Positions 25,292 to 34,640 of a stretch of 64,000 nt of DNA are shown here, in pieces (positions within the stretch are counted from its first letter, which is position 1; every line of letters begins with the position of its first letter). This DNA is from DATACQ01 sp036555515. GTDB taxonomy: Bacteria > Desulfobacterota > Binatia > UBA9968. The DNA is taken from assembly GCA_036555515.1 (NCBI GenBank), contig DATBLC010000264.1:33007-97006 (forward strand), written 5' to 3'. The notes below the pieces were generated by a model. The model was not told where the DNA came from. It saw only the letters and a list, made by a program, of their open reading frames with translations, and made no database searches. Both the position numbers and the translations under genes were made by a program.

Positions 25292-26269
25292 CTAGTGGGA
25301 TGGAGCAGAAGTGCCCGGCGGCCGGGCTGTGAAACGATAGTTGGGGTCTGGGTTCACCTTTGGCGCAATTGTATTGCGCAGCACGCCGATCCCTTCGACC
25401 GTGATTTCCACAACGTCTCCAGGTTCGAGAAAGCGCGCCGGCAATCCGTTGCGTATCGCCTCCCCGATCGATCCGCCGGTAACCGTGCCCGCGCCCAGGA
25501 CATCGCCGGGAACGATTCGGCTGTCCCGCGACGCGCGCTCGATCATTGCGCCCCAGGGGTGATACATGATGCCGGCGTTGTTGTCCATCCACTGAACGCC
25601 ATTCACTTTCAATGTGCAGCGCAGGTGCAGGCGGCCGTCGCGGAGAAAGGGCGCCAGCTCATCTGTCGTCACGATCCACGGGCCCAGCGAGCTTGCCGCG
25701 TCTTTCCCTTTGGCAGGCCCGAGGCGCGCTTGCATCTCGTCTCGCTGCAGGTCGCGGCAGCTCCAGTCATTAAAGATGGTGAAGCCGGCAATGCACGAGA
25801 AAGCGTCCGCCTCGGCGACGTTTTTTGCTTCCCGGCCGATGACGGCAGCCAGCTCCAACTCATAATCGAGCTGATCGGACGCAGATGGGTAGGGCACCTC
25901 GTCCTCCGGGCCGAATATGCATAGCGGGTTGGAGAAGTAAAAAATCGGCAGCCGATACCAGGCATCGGAGAGCTGCCGGGTGCCTCCGGAGCTGGCATGG
26001 CCTTCGTACACCATGAAGTCGCGAACCGTCGGCGGCTGCAAAATCGGCGGCCGCAGGCGAACCGTGCTTAGCGCTATACCCGACGCGGCGCGCGCTAAAC
26101 CCAAGGCCGACTTCAGCCTTGTTAGCGGATCCCTCGGCAATTCCAGCAAGGCTCGTACATCGCGTAGCCCGCCGCGCTCTCCAAGCAGAGCTGCAACATC
26201 CAGCACCTGCTCGCCAATAACCACGCCGGCGCGCGGGCCCTTCCCGGAGTCGTAACAAACCAGCTTCAT
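25292..26269 (-). CDS. Fumarylacetoacetate hydrolase (FAH) family protein
   Basis: The 325-residue protein belongs to the FAH family, which cleaves or isomerises 1,3-dicarbonyl products of aromatic ring opening. The metal-binding pattern is visible: LDYELELAAVIGREAKNV (two glutamates), FTIFNDWSCRDLQRDEMQ (aspartate) and the lysine-containing GPAKGKDAASSLGPW. The C-terminal GDVLGAGTVTGGSIGEAI and LEPGDVVEITVEGIGVLRN are conserved in the family. It resembles the longer members (fumarylacetoacetase-like) rather than the 200-aa FahD type. Its promoter region faces the cupin gene at 26480, so it may share control with the cupins. Confidence 0.92.
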   Translation of the reverse strand: MKLVCYDSGKGPRAGVVIGEQVLDVAALLGERGGLRDVRALLELPRDPLTRLKSALGLARAASGIALSTVRLRPPILQPPTVRDFMVYEGHASSGGTRQLSDAWYRLPIFYFSNPLCIFGPEDEVPYPSASDQLDYELELAAVIGREAKNVAEADAFSCIAGFTIFNDWSCRDLQRDEMQARLGPAKGKDAASSLGPWIVTTDELAPFLRDGRLHLRCTLKVNGVQWMDNNAGIMYHPWGAMIERASRDSRIVPGDVLGAGTVTGGSIGEAIRNGLPARFLEPGDVVEITVEGIGVLRNTIAPKVNPDPNYRFTARPPGTSAPSH

Positions 26270-26479
26270 GTTGCGCTAAAAGTAGGGCAGATCTATAGCA
26301 AAGACGACGGCGACGGTGCCTGGCTTTTTTCCGTCGTGAGAAATTGATAATACTGCGAAAAAGTCCAGCCGTGGAAATTTCACCACAATCCCCGTTGACG
26401 CTGCGGGCGTATTACGGCGTCGGAGTCGAAGAAATAGTTCCACGGATCTGATAATAGGCAAGGTCAAGGAGGTAAAACA

Positions 26480-26956
26480 ATGGCAGTGCAGGTACGACGA
26501 GTCATCACCGGACACGATGCAAACGGGCGTGCCGTCGTCAAGATCGACGAGGTCTCCCAGAACATCACCTCGAACCGGCCCGGAGCCTCGGCCTGTGTGG
26601 TGTGGACCACGGAGTCCTTTCCCGTAAACAACACTAGTGATGCCGACGAAGCACTCAGGGAGGTCGGCACGACCTTGAAAAACGGCACAGTTTTTCGTGT
26701 CATCGAATTCGCCCCCGGCGTCGCGCCGCGCAACCACCGCACCGATTCGATCGATTACGCGGTGGTCGTTTCGGGCGAGATCGACATGGAGCTCGATGAT
26801 TCGGTCGTCCATCTGAATGCGGGAGACGTGCTCGTACAGCGCGGCACGATCCACAATTGGATCAACCGCGGCACTGAGCCTTGTGTGATGGCGTTCATCC
26901 TGATTGACGCCAAGCCAGTCGAGGTCGGCGGCAAGGTCCTGAATGCGGTAGGATAG
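26480..26956 (+). CDS. Single-domain cupin protein
   Basis: This 158-residue protein has one conserved beta-barrel cupin domain: IEFAPGVAPRNHRTDSIDYAVVVSGEIDMEL for motif 1 and LNAGDVLVQRGTIHNWINRG for motif 2. The HRT.S.DY form of motif 1 occurs in a known subgroup with one fewer metal-ligand histidine than classical cupins. AAGGAGG precedes the ATG by seven bases. It is followed after 110 bp by the double-cupin gene. It could be an enzyme accessory or a small dioxygenase or isomerase; the substrate is unknown. Confidence 0.88.
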   Translation: MAVQVRRVITGHDANGRAVVKIDEVSQNITSNRPGASACVVWTTESFPVNNTSDADEALREVGTTLKNGTVFRVIEFAPGVAPRNHRTDSIDYAVVVSGEIDMELDDSVVHLNAGDVLVQRGTIHNWINRGTEPCVMAFILIDAKPVEVGGKVLNAVG

Positions 26957-27066
26957 TTCCAATAAAAAAGCGGCCGGCCAGGGCGAAACGTCATTGGCAA
27001 ACGGAAATCCATCGGTGTCTCACCGGCCTCCCGCCGCGACGAAATCGAGAAATAAAGGAGTAACCC

Positions 27067-28155
27067 ATGGTCGGACCAAATCTAAAGCGCTCTGGCAATG
27101 AACTGGGCGCTAAAACGACTTATCAACTGTTCTTGGAAAAGGAAAATCTGCCGGCGCTGCGCGGCTTTCACATCGAAGACATCAACGCGGTCGAGCTTCA
27201 CCCCTGGACGCGCATGGGCGGACGCGGCGTGTATCTCAACCTGGAGGGTTCCGAAGGCGTCAATGATTGCTACATCTGCGAAATCGCGCCGGGAAAGTCT
27301 CTCGAGCCGCAGAAACATATGTTCGAGGAATTGATCTTTGTCGTCAGCGGCCGCGGTGCCACCACGGTCTGGCAAGACGGCGGCAAGAAGCAAACCTTTG
27401 AATGGGGCGAAGGCGCGCTTTTTTCGCCGCCGCTCAATGCCTGGTACCAACACTTCAACGGCCAGGGCGACAAGGCGGTGCGTCTGCTGGCGATGACCAA
27501 CGCGCCGACAGTGTTGAACCTCTACCACAACATCGACTTTGTCTTTAACTGCGCTTTTCGCTTTACCGACCGCTATGCGGGGGAAGAGGATTTTTTTAGC
27601 GGGCAAGCGAAGATTCCCGGCGAAGGATTCCACGACACCAATTTTATCCGCGACGTGCGCAGCTACGAATTGCCCGAGCGCAGCGAGCGCGGCGCCGGTG
27701 GCAGAATGTTGATGATCGAAATGGCCAACAACGTCATGTCCGCGCATATTTCCCAATTCCCCGTCGCCACCTATAAGAAAGCCCATCGCCACGGCGCCGG
27801 AGCCCATGTGATCATTCTTAAAGGCGAGGGCTTCTCGGTGATGTGGAAGGAAGGCGACGACATCAAGCGCTACAACTGGCGCGCCGGTAGCCTCATGGTG
27901 CCGCCGGAGCGCTGGTTTCACCAGCATTTCAACATCGGCGGCGAACCGGCGCGTTATCTCGCGCTAAAGCCGTTTAGCAGCCGAAAGTTTCCCGGTCTGC
28001 GCAAACAGTGGGGCACTTCCGAGAGCGTGAAAATGGGCGGCGATCAAATCGAATATGAAGACGAAGATCCGCGCATCCGCCGGATGTTCGAGGAGGAGCT
28101 GACCAAACGCGGGGTGCAGAGCCGGATGGGACCCATCTATAAAGCCGCGAGCTAG
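27067..28155 (+). CDS. Bicupin protein, gentisate dioxygenase-like architecture
   Basis: The 362-residue protein contains two cupin domains. The first shows SLEPQKHMFEELIFVVSGRG and then FSPPLNAWYQHFNGQGD. The second shows KKAHRHGAGAHVIILKGEGF and then MVPPERWFHQHFNIGG, with HRHG..AH as a full metal-binding motif. Two-cupin architecture is shared with gentisate 1,2-dioxygenase and oxalate decarboxylase, but neither active-site signature is complete enough to name it. AAAGGAG precedes the ATG. It is paired with the small cupin upstream and the FAH gene, as expected for ring-cleavage catabolism (inference). Confidence 0.85.
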   Translation: MVGPNLKRSGNELGAKTTYQLFLEKENLPALRGFHIEDINAVELHPWTRMGGRGVYLNLEGSEGVNDCYICEIAPGKSLEPQKHMFEELIFVVSGRGATTVWQDGGKKQTFEWGEGALFSPPLNAWYQHFNGQGDKAVRLLAMTNAPTVLNLYHNIDFVFNCAFRFTDRYAGEEDFFSGQAKIPGEGFHDTNFIRDVRSYELPERSERGAGGRMLMIEMANNVMSAHISQFPVATYKKAHRHGAGAHVIILKGEGFSVMWKEGDDIKRYNWRAGSLMVPPERWFHQHFNIGGEPARYLALKPFSSRKFPGLRKQWGTSESVKMGGDQIEYEDEDPRIRRMFEEELTKRGVQSRMGPIYKAAS

Positions 28156-28208
28156 TATCCCTATCCGAAGTTCGTGATTTAATTCGTCATTCCAGGCAAG
28201 CTGGCGAT

Positions 28209-28238
28209 TCCGCCAGAGGCGGATCAGCCTCAGGCTGA
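28209..28238. repeat. 30-bp twin-hairpin element, second copy
   Basis: Two adjacent perfect 15-bp hairpins, TCCGCC-aga-GGCGGA and TCAGCC-tca-GGCTGA. It is the reverse-oriented partner of 23740-23769; all stem bases are identical and only three loop bases differ. It sits between imperfect outer arms (ATTCCAGGCAAGCTGGCG before, GCTAGCGCGGCCCAGAATC after) that could pair with each other. Confidence 0.8.
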
Positions 28239-28419
28239 AGCTAGCGCGGCCCAGAATCAAGGAAAGTCGAGGCACCTGGGATTCTCCGCCAAGCGTCCGG
28301 CGAGGGTAGCTAAGCGGTTGCCGAGAACGCCGCTTGCGGAGCCAATTTGCAATTCAATTGTCTGATGATACGACGATCGAGTACAATGATTGTCGGCTCA
28401 AGACACGGAGGCGTCGAGC

Positions 28420-29670
28420 GTGGCAACAGCCAGGCATATCAATCTTCTCCCGTTTACTTCGTCTACGGTGACGCAGCGTTTCGGGTTTCCCCTGAAATTG
28501 AGCGTGATACTCATACGCTGGCCGGTTGTCATTATTTGCACGTACTTGCTTCTGTATCCATCGTTGGACCGCGTACCGATCTGGTTTTCTTACGGCGCCA
28601 TTCTTTTATACATCGCATCGAACGTAGGCCTTTACTTTTTTGCCGAGGAACGATTCGCATCCTGGTCGTTTTACTATCCGCTGGTTATCGCCGATACCAT
28701 CGTTCTCACGCTGTCTCTGGTCGCCAATGGCTATTCGGAAAAGGAATTCTACCTGACGTTTTTCGTGGTCATTCTAGGCAGTTGCATTATCGAGGACGCC
28801 AAGCTACGAACCATCGTATCGATCGCAGCGCCGCTGTTTTACTCGGTATTGCTGTTCACGACCGCCTCTGATTTGCATCCCAGCGTCTTTTTGCGTCTGC
28901 CGTTTTTGTTTGTCGTGTCGTTGTTCTACGGGTATTTCACGCAATTTATCCGGATGGAACGAGCATTTGCACAAGAACAGGAGATCAGAGATCGCGGCCG
29001 AAAAGAGATTTTGAACATTGTATCGCACGAGTTTCGCACGCCCTTGAATATGATAGCCGGCTACGCGCAAGCCCTCAGAGAGAAAACTTGGGGCGATGTC
29101 ACGACGGAACAAGGCGAAGTGCTTGGAAAGATTCTCCAGGAGTCGGACAATCTTACGGGCATCGTTAACGAGGTCCTGGATGTGACCAGGATCGAAGCCG
29201 GTGAACTGATGCTCCAGCAAGAAGAGCTTTTTTTGTCGGACTATTTCACGGAGATCAAGAAAAAAATTGCGCCGTTGGAAAAATCGGTATCGCTGCATTG
29301 GGTGATACCCGACGGGCTGCCGAAAATCACTACGGATAGGTCGAAACTGACGGTCATCCTACAACACCTGATCAACAACGCGCTAAAGTTTACCGCGCAA
29401 GGAGATGTCTGGGTTACAGCCCGGACGGTTGGCTCGCCACACAGCGTCGAGATCGAAGTCAAAGACACGGGAATCGGCATTCCGCGAGAGGCCCAAGGGC
29501 TGATTTTCGAGAAATTTCAACAGGTGGACCCATCCAGCACCCGGACCTATGGAGGGATGGGCCTCGGTCTCTATATCGTCAAAGTTTTCAGCGATTTACT
29601 TAAAGGAACCTTAAAGGTAGAGAGTGAACCCACCCGAGGCTCGACCTTTACGCTTTCGCTGCCCATTTGA
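28420..29670 (+). CDS. Membrane sensor histidine kinase (orphan)
   Basis: The 416-residue kinase has an N-terminal region with about five or six hydrophobic segments (residues about 20-180). A HisKA domain follows with the H-box IVSHEFRTPLNMIAGYAQ, then an ATPase domain with N-box HLINNALKFTAQGD, G1 KDTGIGIPREAQG and G2 GGMGLGLYIVKVF. GTG 28420 is chosen because GGAGG lies just upstream; TTG 28390 would add ten residues without such support. No response regulator is next to it, so the partner is elsewhere. The membrane region looks like an intramembrane sensor without a large periplasmic loop. Confidence 0.9.
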   Translation: MATARHINLLPFTSSTVTQRFGFPLKLSVILIRWPVVIICTYLLLYPSLDRVPIWFSYGAILLYIASNVGLYFFAEERFASWSFYYPLVIADTIVLTLSLVANGYSEKEFYLTFFVVILGSCIIEDAKLRTIVSIAAPLFYSVLLFTTASDLHPSVFLRLPFLFVVSLFYGYFTQFIRMERAFAQEQEIRDRGRKEILNIVSHEFRTPLNMIAGYAQALREKTWGDVTTEQGEVLGKILQESDNLTGIVNEVLDVTRIEAGELMLQQEELFLSDYFTEIKKKIAPLEKSVSLHWVIPDGLPKITTDRSKLTVILQHLINNALKFTAQGDVWVTARTVGSPHSVEIEVKDTGIGIPREAQGLIFEKFQQVDPSSTRTYGGMGLGLYIVKVFSDLLKGTLKVESEPTRGSTFTLSLPI

Positions 29671-29835
29671 TTCGCTGGATTACCGTTTGGCTCCCCACAA
29701 GTGCTCGAAAAACGGCTTTTGTCCATTTCGTACCGATAGGCCGTCCAACCAGCGAGTCAGCTGTCGAACCAGGATCGGAAGCCTCGCCCGGAGCAACACG
29801 GTCGTGGGGTTTATGGCTTGGCTGCAATAAATAAC

Positions 29836-31482
29836 CTACAGTCCGCGGTTAGCTTTTGGCTCAACCGGTGCTTCGATGCGCGTTGAAGTCACTGAATGGA
29901 TCGGAAATCCCACCGTGAACGTCGTGCCTTTTCCAGGCTTGCTGGCGTAGGATAAAGAACCTTGATGGCGCGAAACGATTTGCCGGACGATAATCAGACC
30001 CAACCCCGTTCCAGTGGGTTTTGTCGTTTTAAAAGGGCTCTCAAGTTTGAAATCCGCCGGGAGACCGATTCCAGGATCGCGCACTTCGACCATGACCTTG
30101 CGGTCCGATTCATACACCCGCACGGTTATCGTTCCGCCTTCCGGCATCGCCTCTTCAGCGTTCTTACAGAGATTGAGCAAGACCTGTTTAATCTTTGCGC
30201 CATCCGCAAAGATATCCGGTAAGCCCCGCTGCAATTCCAACTCGACGCGGATGCCCGCTGCGTCAAGATTCGGTTTTTGGCTGGCACAAAACTCCTCGAT
30301 CAGGCTCGCCAAAGCGGTGGGCTTCATACTGTAGTTTTCTTGCATGGACAAGGCGCGGAAATCGTAAAGCAGATTTTTGAGCCGGGACATTTCGCTGTTG
30401 ACTCTTTTCAGAATAGCCATGACGGGTTCACTGGAAACGCCGGCCAGATGGCGCTCCAGGAGCTGAAGGCTCATGGCCATTCCGTGCAGCGGATTGGCAA
30501 TCTCGTGCGCCACCATGGCCGTGGTTTCATCGATAACCGCGAGCCGCGCCCTTTCCACGAGCTGGGCCTGGAGTTGAGCCTTTTCCGAGACGTCACGGAT
30601 ATAGGCCACATAACTGCCATCGACTTCAGTGACTGAAAGCTCAATGGGGAAGATCTCACCGTTCTTGCGCCGGGCCGTGACCTCGCGGATTTTTCCGATC
30701 GCCCGCTGCTCACCCGTTCGTTCGTAACGGGCGATATAGCCGTCATGCTCATCCGCATAGCGCTCAGACATGAGCATGTTTACTTTTTTCCCCAGCACTT
30801 CCTCGGCGGCGTAGCCGAATATTTTTTCCGCGGCGGCATTGAAAAGCGCAATTTGCGCTTTACGGTCGATCGAGATAACGGCGTCTTGCGTCGTTTCGAT
30901 CAATCTTTGCACCCAACTCTCGGCAGATTTCCTGGCAGTGATATCGGTCATCGTTACTCGACAGAGTTCCAAACTCCCGTCGCCGTCCTGGTTCACCACT
31001 CCTGCAAGTAAAACGCTCAACGGCGCGTTCTCGCCATGCGCGAGCGTAACTTCGAGCTCTTGACGTCCGCCGCCAGCAAATAGGCGCCGACAAAAACTTT
31101 GAAACTCACTCCGCGACGACCGCGCCACGAAGCGCTCAAACGGGTTTCCTTTGAGCCGCGCCCTGTTCCTGCCCAGCAGCTCGGCGCCGGCGAGATTGAT
31201 CTCGCATATAATTCCCCGCCGACTCAGAGTCACATACCCGACCGGAGCCAGGTCATACAGGTCAAAATACTTTTTGCGCGACTCCTCCAGCTCCGACTGG
31301 CTCCGCTTAAGCTCGTCATTTTGCAGCTCCAGCTCCACCTGATGGACTTCGAGCTCATGAATTAACTTGAGGACGTCATCGCGCGGGGGCTTCTGCGCAG
31401 CTCGAGCCGATCCCTTGATTTGGCTCTCCGCATTTTTGCGGAGCTCGCGACGCTTCTTAGCGTCGCTTTCGCGCGCCGTCAT
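29836..31482 (-). CDS. PAS-PAS sensor histidine kinase
   Basis: The 548-residue soluble kinase has a coiled N-terminus (DVLKLIHELEVHQVELELQNDELK) and a first PAS domain (YDLAPVGYVTLSRRGIICEIN). A second PAS domain follows (TTQDAVISIDRKAQIALFNAAAEKIFGY), continuing to YVAYIRDVSE. The HisKA H-box is MVAHEIANPLHGMAMSLQ. The ATPase domain shows NLCKNAEEAMPEGG and GTGLGLIIVRQIVSRHQG. No membrane segment or receiver domain is visible. Its start overlaps the CheB-CheR gene by 4 bp (ATGA), so the two are translationally coupled and likely act on the same signal. Confidence 0.9.
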   Translation of the reverse strand: MTARESDAKKRRELRKNAESQIKGSARAAQKPPRDDVLKLIHELEVHQVELELQNDELKRSQSELEESRKKYFDLYDLAPVGYVTLSRRGIICEINLAGAELLGRNRARLKGNPFERFVARSSRSEFQSFCRRLFAGGGRQELEVTLAHGENAPLSVLLAGVVNQDGDGSLELCRVTMTDITARKSAESWVQRLIETTQDAVISIDRKAQIALFNAAAEKIFGYAAEEVLGKKVNMLMSERYADEHDGYIARYERTGEQRAIGKIREVTARRKNGEIFPIELSVTEVDGSYVAYIRDVSEKAQLQAQLVERARLAVIDETTAMVAHEIANPLHGMAMSLQLLERHLAGVSSEPVMAILKRVNSEMSRLKNLLYDFRALSMQENYSMKPTALASLIEEFCASQKPNLDAAGIRVELELQRGLPDIFADGAKIKQVLLNLCKNAEEAMPEGGTITVRVYESDRKVMVEVRDPGIGLPADFKLESPFKTTKPTGTGLGLIIVRQIVSRHQGSLSYASKPGKGTTFTVGFPIHSVTSTRIEAPVEPKANRGL

Positions 31483-34448
31483 TTTCGCACCTCACGCGGC
31501 TCTGTGATATCCTTGATGGTCAGCAGGAGGGTCTCCGTTGCCATCCCCTCGCGGCGGATACGCAGTGCATCGATCGACATTTTTTTATGCCCGATCACCG
31601 GGAAGTTGTGTTCCACGATGAATTCGTTGATCTGCTTGTTTTGCGGCAGAATCTGTTCCAGCAGTTCGCGTAATTTTGGTATATTCCATTGAGCGTTACC
31701 CAGCTCGAAAAAGGATTTGCCGATCGTATCGTCTGGCGTCGCTCTAAAGACAGCATAAAAAGACGAGTTGGCAGCGATGACCAGAAACTTCTCGTCGAGT
31801 ACCACGAGCGGGTCCCATACGCTCTCCACGATCCCCTCGGCCAAATTGCGAGCGTCGCGAATCATCGTTTCTTCGGTAATGTCGGTGAAGGTGATGACCA
31901 CGCCGTCAATGACATTATCAAGGGTCCGATAGGGCATAATCCGGCTCAGATACAGGCGACCTTCCTTCGTTCTTACCGTTCGTTCTTTCGCCACCAGCGA
32001 GTCGATGACCTGCTGAGCGTTTTCGAACAAGGCATCGTCCTCGAGATTACTGACGATATGGTTGACCGGCCGCCCCACGTCGCTCGGAATCAAGTTAATG
32101 ATTCTCGTCGTCTCGGAAGTGAAACGTTTGATACGCAGGTCGCTATCGAGAAAAATGGTTGCAATCCTGGTGCTGTCCAGGAGGTTTCTCATATCGTCGT
32201 TGGCCCGCGACAGCTCTTCGATTTTTCCTTGCAGCTCGGCGTTGACGGTGATCAGCTCTTCGTTCAGGGACTGCAGCTCTTCTTTGGACGACTCCAGTTC
32301 TTCATTGGTGCTTTGCAACTCCTCGTTGGTAGACTGCATCTCCTCGTTTGACGATTTGAGCTCTTCGTTGGAAGTCTCCAATTCCTCAATGGTAGTCTGT
32401 AGGTGCTCCTGGCTGTATCGCAGTTCTTGCTCGAGTTGGGAGATGCGCCGGACCGCCTTTGGCGCCAGGGTGCCTTTGACTTTACCCAGCCTGACCTGTT
32501 TCGGCGCCGTATCCTCGAATACAATCATCAGAAGCTCGCCGACACCGTCGGACCCACGCACCGGTTTCACCGTCAAAGTGATTTCTTGCGAGCCTCCGTT
32601 GGTCTTAACCTGCAGGCCTCCGAGTGATACTTGGCGTTTCTGTAATTTTGCCTTGCGAATCGCCGCCGCCAATTCATGCCTGATTCCTTCCCGCGCCATT
32701 TCGATGACGTTAAGGCTGGCATGGCCGGGGGCCAGCTCGAGGTACTTTCCGGTGCTGCCGTGCGCGTAAACGACCTGGCCGTTGGCGTCAACAAAAACGC
32801 CGGGAGGCGCATAGGTTTCTACCAGGAACTTCTGGGCGACTTCTAATATAGCGCTCTCTCGCTTCGACTTGCTCTGGTTAGCGGCACTAGATATGGCCCC
32901 TTGGAGCTGTAACGGTGCCGTCGGGAACTGGACCATGCTCTCGGCCGCGGCGGAGCTGGCGCGCCGCCTGAAGAGCTTCCACTTTTTGTCCACGAGTGAG
33001 AAAAGATCGGTAAATCCATCGACGCTTTCGGAGGTTCCCAAAAAAAGAATGCCGTCTGGTTTCAGGACATAATGAAACAGCGGGAGAAGTTTTTTTTGTA
33101 GTTCAGCATCGAGATAGATAAGTAAATTCCGACAACTCAGGAGATCCAATTTGGTAAAAGACGGATCTTTGAGGATGTCCTGAACGGCAAAAACGGCCAT
33201 TTCACGGATTTCCTTTTTGATTCTAAAAGAGTCTCCCTCTGCAACAAAAAAGCGCTTCAACCGCTCCGGCGTGACATCCGAAACGATGCTTGTCGGATAC
33301 AGGCCCGCCCGCGCCGTGTCGATTCCATCCGTGTCAATGTCGGTGCCGAAGATCTGGACTTTGAAGTTCTTTTTCAGTTTGTCCATGCACTCGCGCAGAA
33401 TGATGGCGATCGAATACACTTCCTCGCCGCTCGAACAACCCGGGACCCAAACCCGTACGGAATCGTCCCTGGGTTTTTCCGCCAGCACATCAGAGAGGAG
33501 GCGCTCGCCTAGAGCCTGGAAAGCCTGCGGGTCGCGAAAAAAGTTCGTCACCCCGATCAAAATCTCCTTGAACAGGATCGTCACCTCTTGGGGATTATGT
33601 TCGAGGTAGCTGACATAATCGGCCACCCGTTCAATCTCGTGCACACCCATCCGCCGTTCAATGCGCCGGCAAATGGTATTTTTTTTGTAATAGGTAAAGT
33701 CATGCCCTGTTGTGTTTCGGAGCAGGTGAAAGATCTTTTGCAATGATTCAGGAAGTCTATCCACGCCCGAGACTGACCCAGCGACGCGCCGGGGGATCTG
33801 GTGCTTGAAGAACGCAACCAGCTGAGCGCCCATTTTGTCGGGCGTCAGAATGTAATCCACCATGCCGGTCTCGATGGCGCTCCTCGGCATGCCGTCGTAT
33901 TCCGCCGAGGCAGGATCCTGAACCATCGCCATACCTAATTCCGCTTTGATCGCTTTCAGTCCGAGTGTTCCGTCAGTGCCGTTCCCTGAAAGAATGACGC
34001 ATATCGCCATGTCTTTTTGGTCCTCCGCCAGGGAGCGAAAAAAGGTATTGATGGGAAGCCTGAGCCCTCTCGGCTCTCTTGGCGTCTTCAAGAGCAGCTT
34101 TCCGTGAATTATGACCATTTCCCTATTCGGCGGGATTACATGAACGCAATCGCCCCGGACAGTCATGCCGTCTTGCACCTGAAGCACAGGCATTTGGCAG
34201 TGTTTTCTAAGAAGGTCGGGCAGCATGCTTACGTGGCCCGGATCCAAATGAGGAATCAGGACAAAGCCGATGCCGTTGTCCGGAGGCATGTTTTCGAAGA
34301 ATTGTTCGAAGGCTTTGAGGCCCCCCGCCGATGCGCCGATGCCGACGATGGGCAAGGTTTTTTGCGTGTCTTCAGCTGATTTTTTTTGGGCGCCGGGACT
34401 CTTGCTTCCCTGCCGTTCGCGGGGCTTCGCAGTTTTCTTCGCAGGCAT
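31479..34448 (-). CDS. CheB-CheR-coiled coil-PAS fusion protein
   Basis: The 989-residue protein fuses a CheB methylesterase domain (about 30-215; IGASAGGLKAF, IPHLDPGHVSM and LSGNGTDGTLG carry the Ser, His, Asp triad) with a CheR methyltransferase (about 220-490; VWVPGCSSGEEVYSIAI and LLSCRNLLIYL). A long heptad region built of repeated EEL.SSNEE units (about 660-730) and two PAS domains follow. The CheB part lacks a receiver domain. Such hybrids are known in many bacteria, often outside flagellar chemotaxis loci. No MCP, CheA, CheW or CheY gene is in the window. The overlapping PAS kinase is its likely partner. Confidence 0.92.
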   Translation of the reverse strand: MPAKKTAKPRERQGSKSPGAQKKSAEDTQKTLPIVGIGASAGGLKAFEQFFENMPPDNGIGFVLIPHLDPGHVSMLPDLLRKHCQMPVLQVQDGMTVRGDCVHVIPPNREMVIIHGKLLLKTPREPRGLRLPINTFFRSLAEDQKDMAICVILSGNGTDGTLGLKAIKAELGMAMVQDPASAEYDGMPRSAIETGMVDYILTPDKMGAQLVAFFKHQIPRRVAGSVSGVDRLPESLQKIFHLLRNTTGHDFTYYKKNTICRRIERRMGVHEIERVADYVSYLEHNPQEVTILFKEILIGVTNFFRDPQAFQALGERLLSDVLAEKPRDDSVRVWVPGCSSGEEVYSIAIILRECMDKLKKNFKVQIFGTDIDTDGIDTARAGLYPTSIVSDVTPERLKRFFVAEGDSFRIKKEIREMAVFAVQDILKDPSFTKLDLLSCRNLLIYLDAELQKKLLPLFHYVLKPDGILFLGTSESVDGFTDLFSLVDKKWKLFRRRASSAAAESMVQFPTAPLQLQGAISSAANQSKSKRESAILEVAQKFLVETYAPPGVFVDANGQVVYAHGSTGKYLELAPGHASLNVIEMAREGIRHELAAAIRKAKLQKRQVSLGGLQVKTNGGSQEITLTVKPVRGSDGVGELLMIVFEDTAPKQVRLGKVKGTLAPKAVRRISQLEQELRYSQEHLQTTIEELETSNEELKSSNEEMQSTNEELQSTNEELESSKEELQSLNEELITVNAELQGKIEELSRANDDMRNLLDSTRIATIFLDSDLRIKRFTSETTRIINLIPSDVGRPVNHIVSNLEDDALFENAQQVIDSLVAKERTVRTKEGRLYLSRIMPYRTLDNVIDGVVITFTDITEETMIRDARNLAEGIVESVWDPLVVLDEKFLVIAANSSFYAVFRATPDDTIGKSFFELGNAQWNIPKLRELLEQILPQNKQINEFIVEHNFPVIGHKKMSIDALRIRREGMATETLLLTIKDITEPREVRK

Positions 34449-34640
34449 TGAAGTTTCGCGTCGTTGCTTCCCTGGGATATAAGAGCACTACGGGAAATCT
34501 TGGCCCAGATGATTTTGTGAAGTATTATTTTGTAATTTTGTACTAATATCCCAATCCCCCACCCTAAGCAATAAAGAACTCGCCTGAAATCTCCGTTCGG
34601 GGGCCTCACCACGAATCAAGCATTTAACCGTTTGAAGCAA

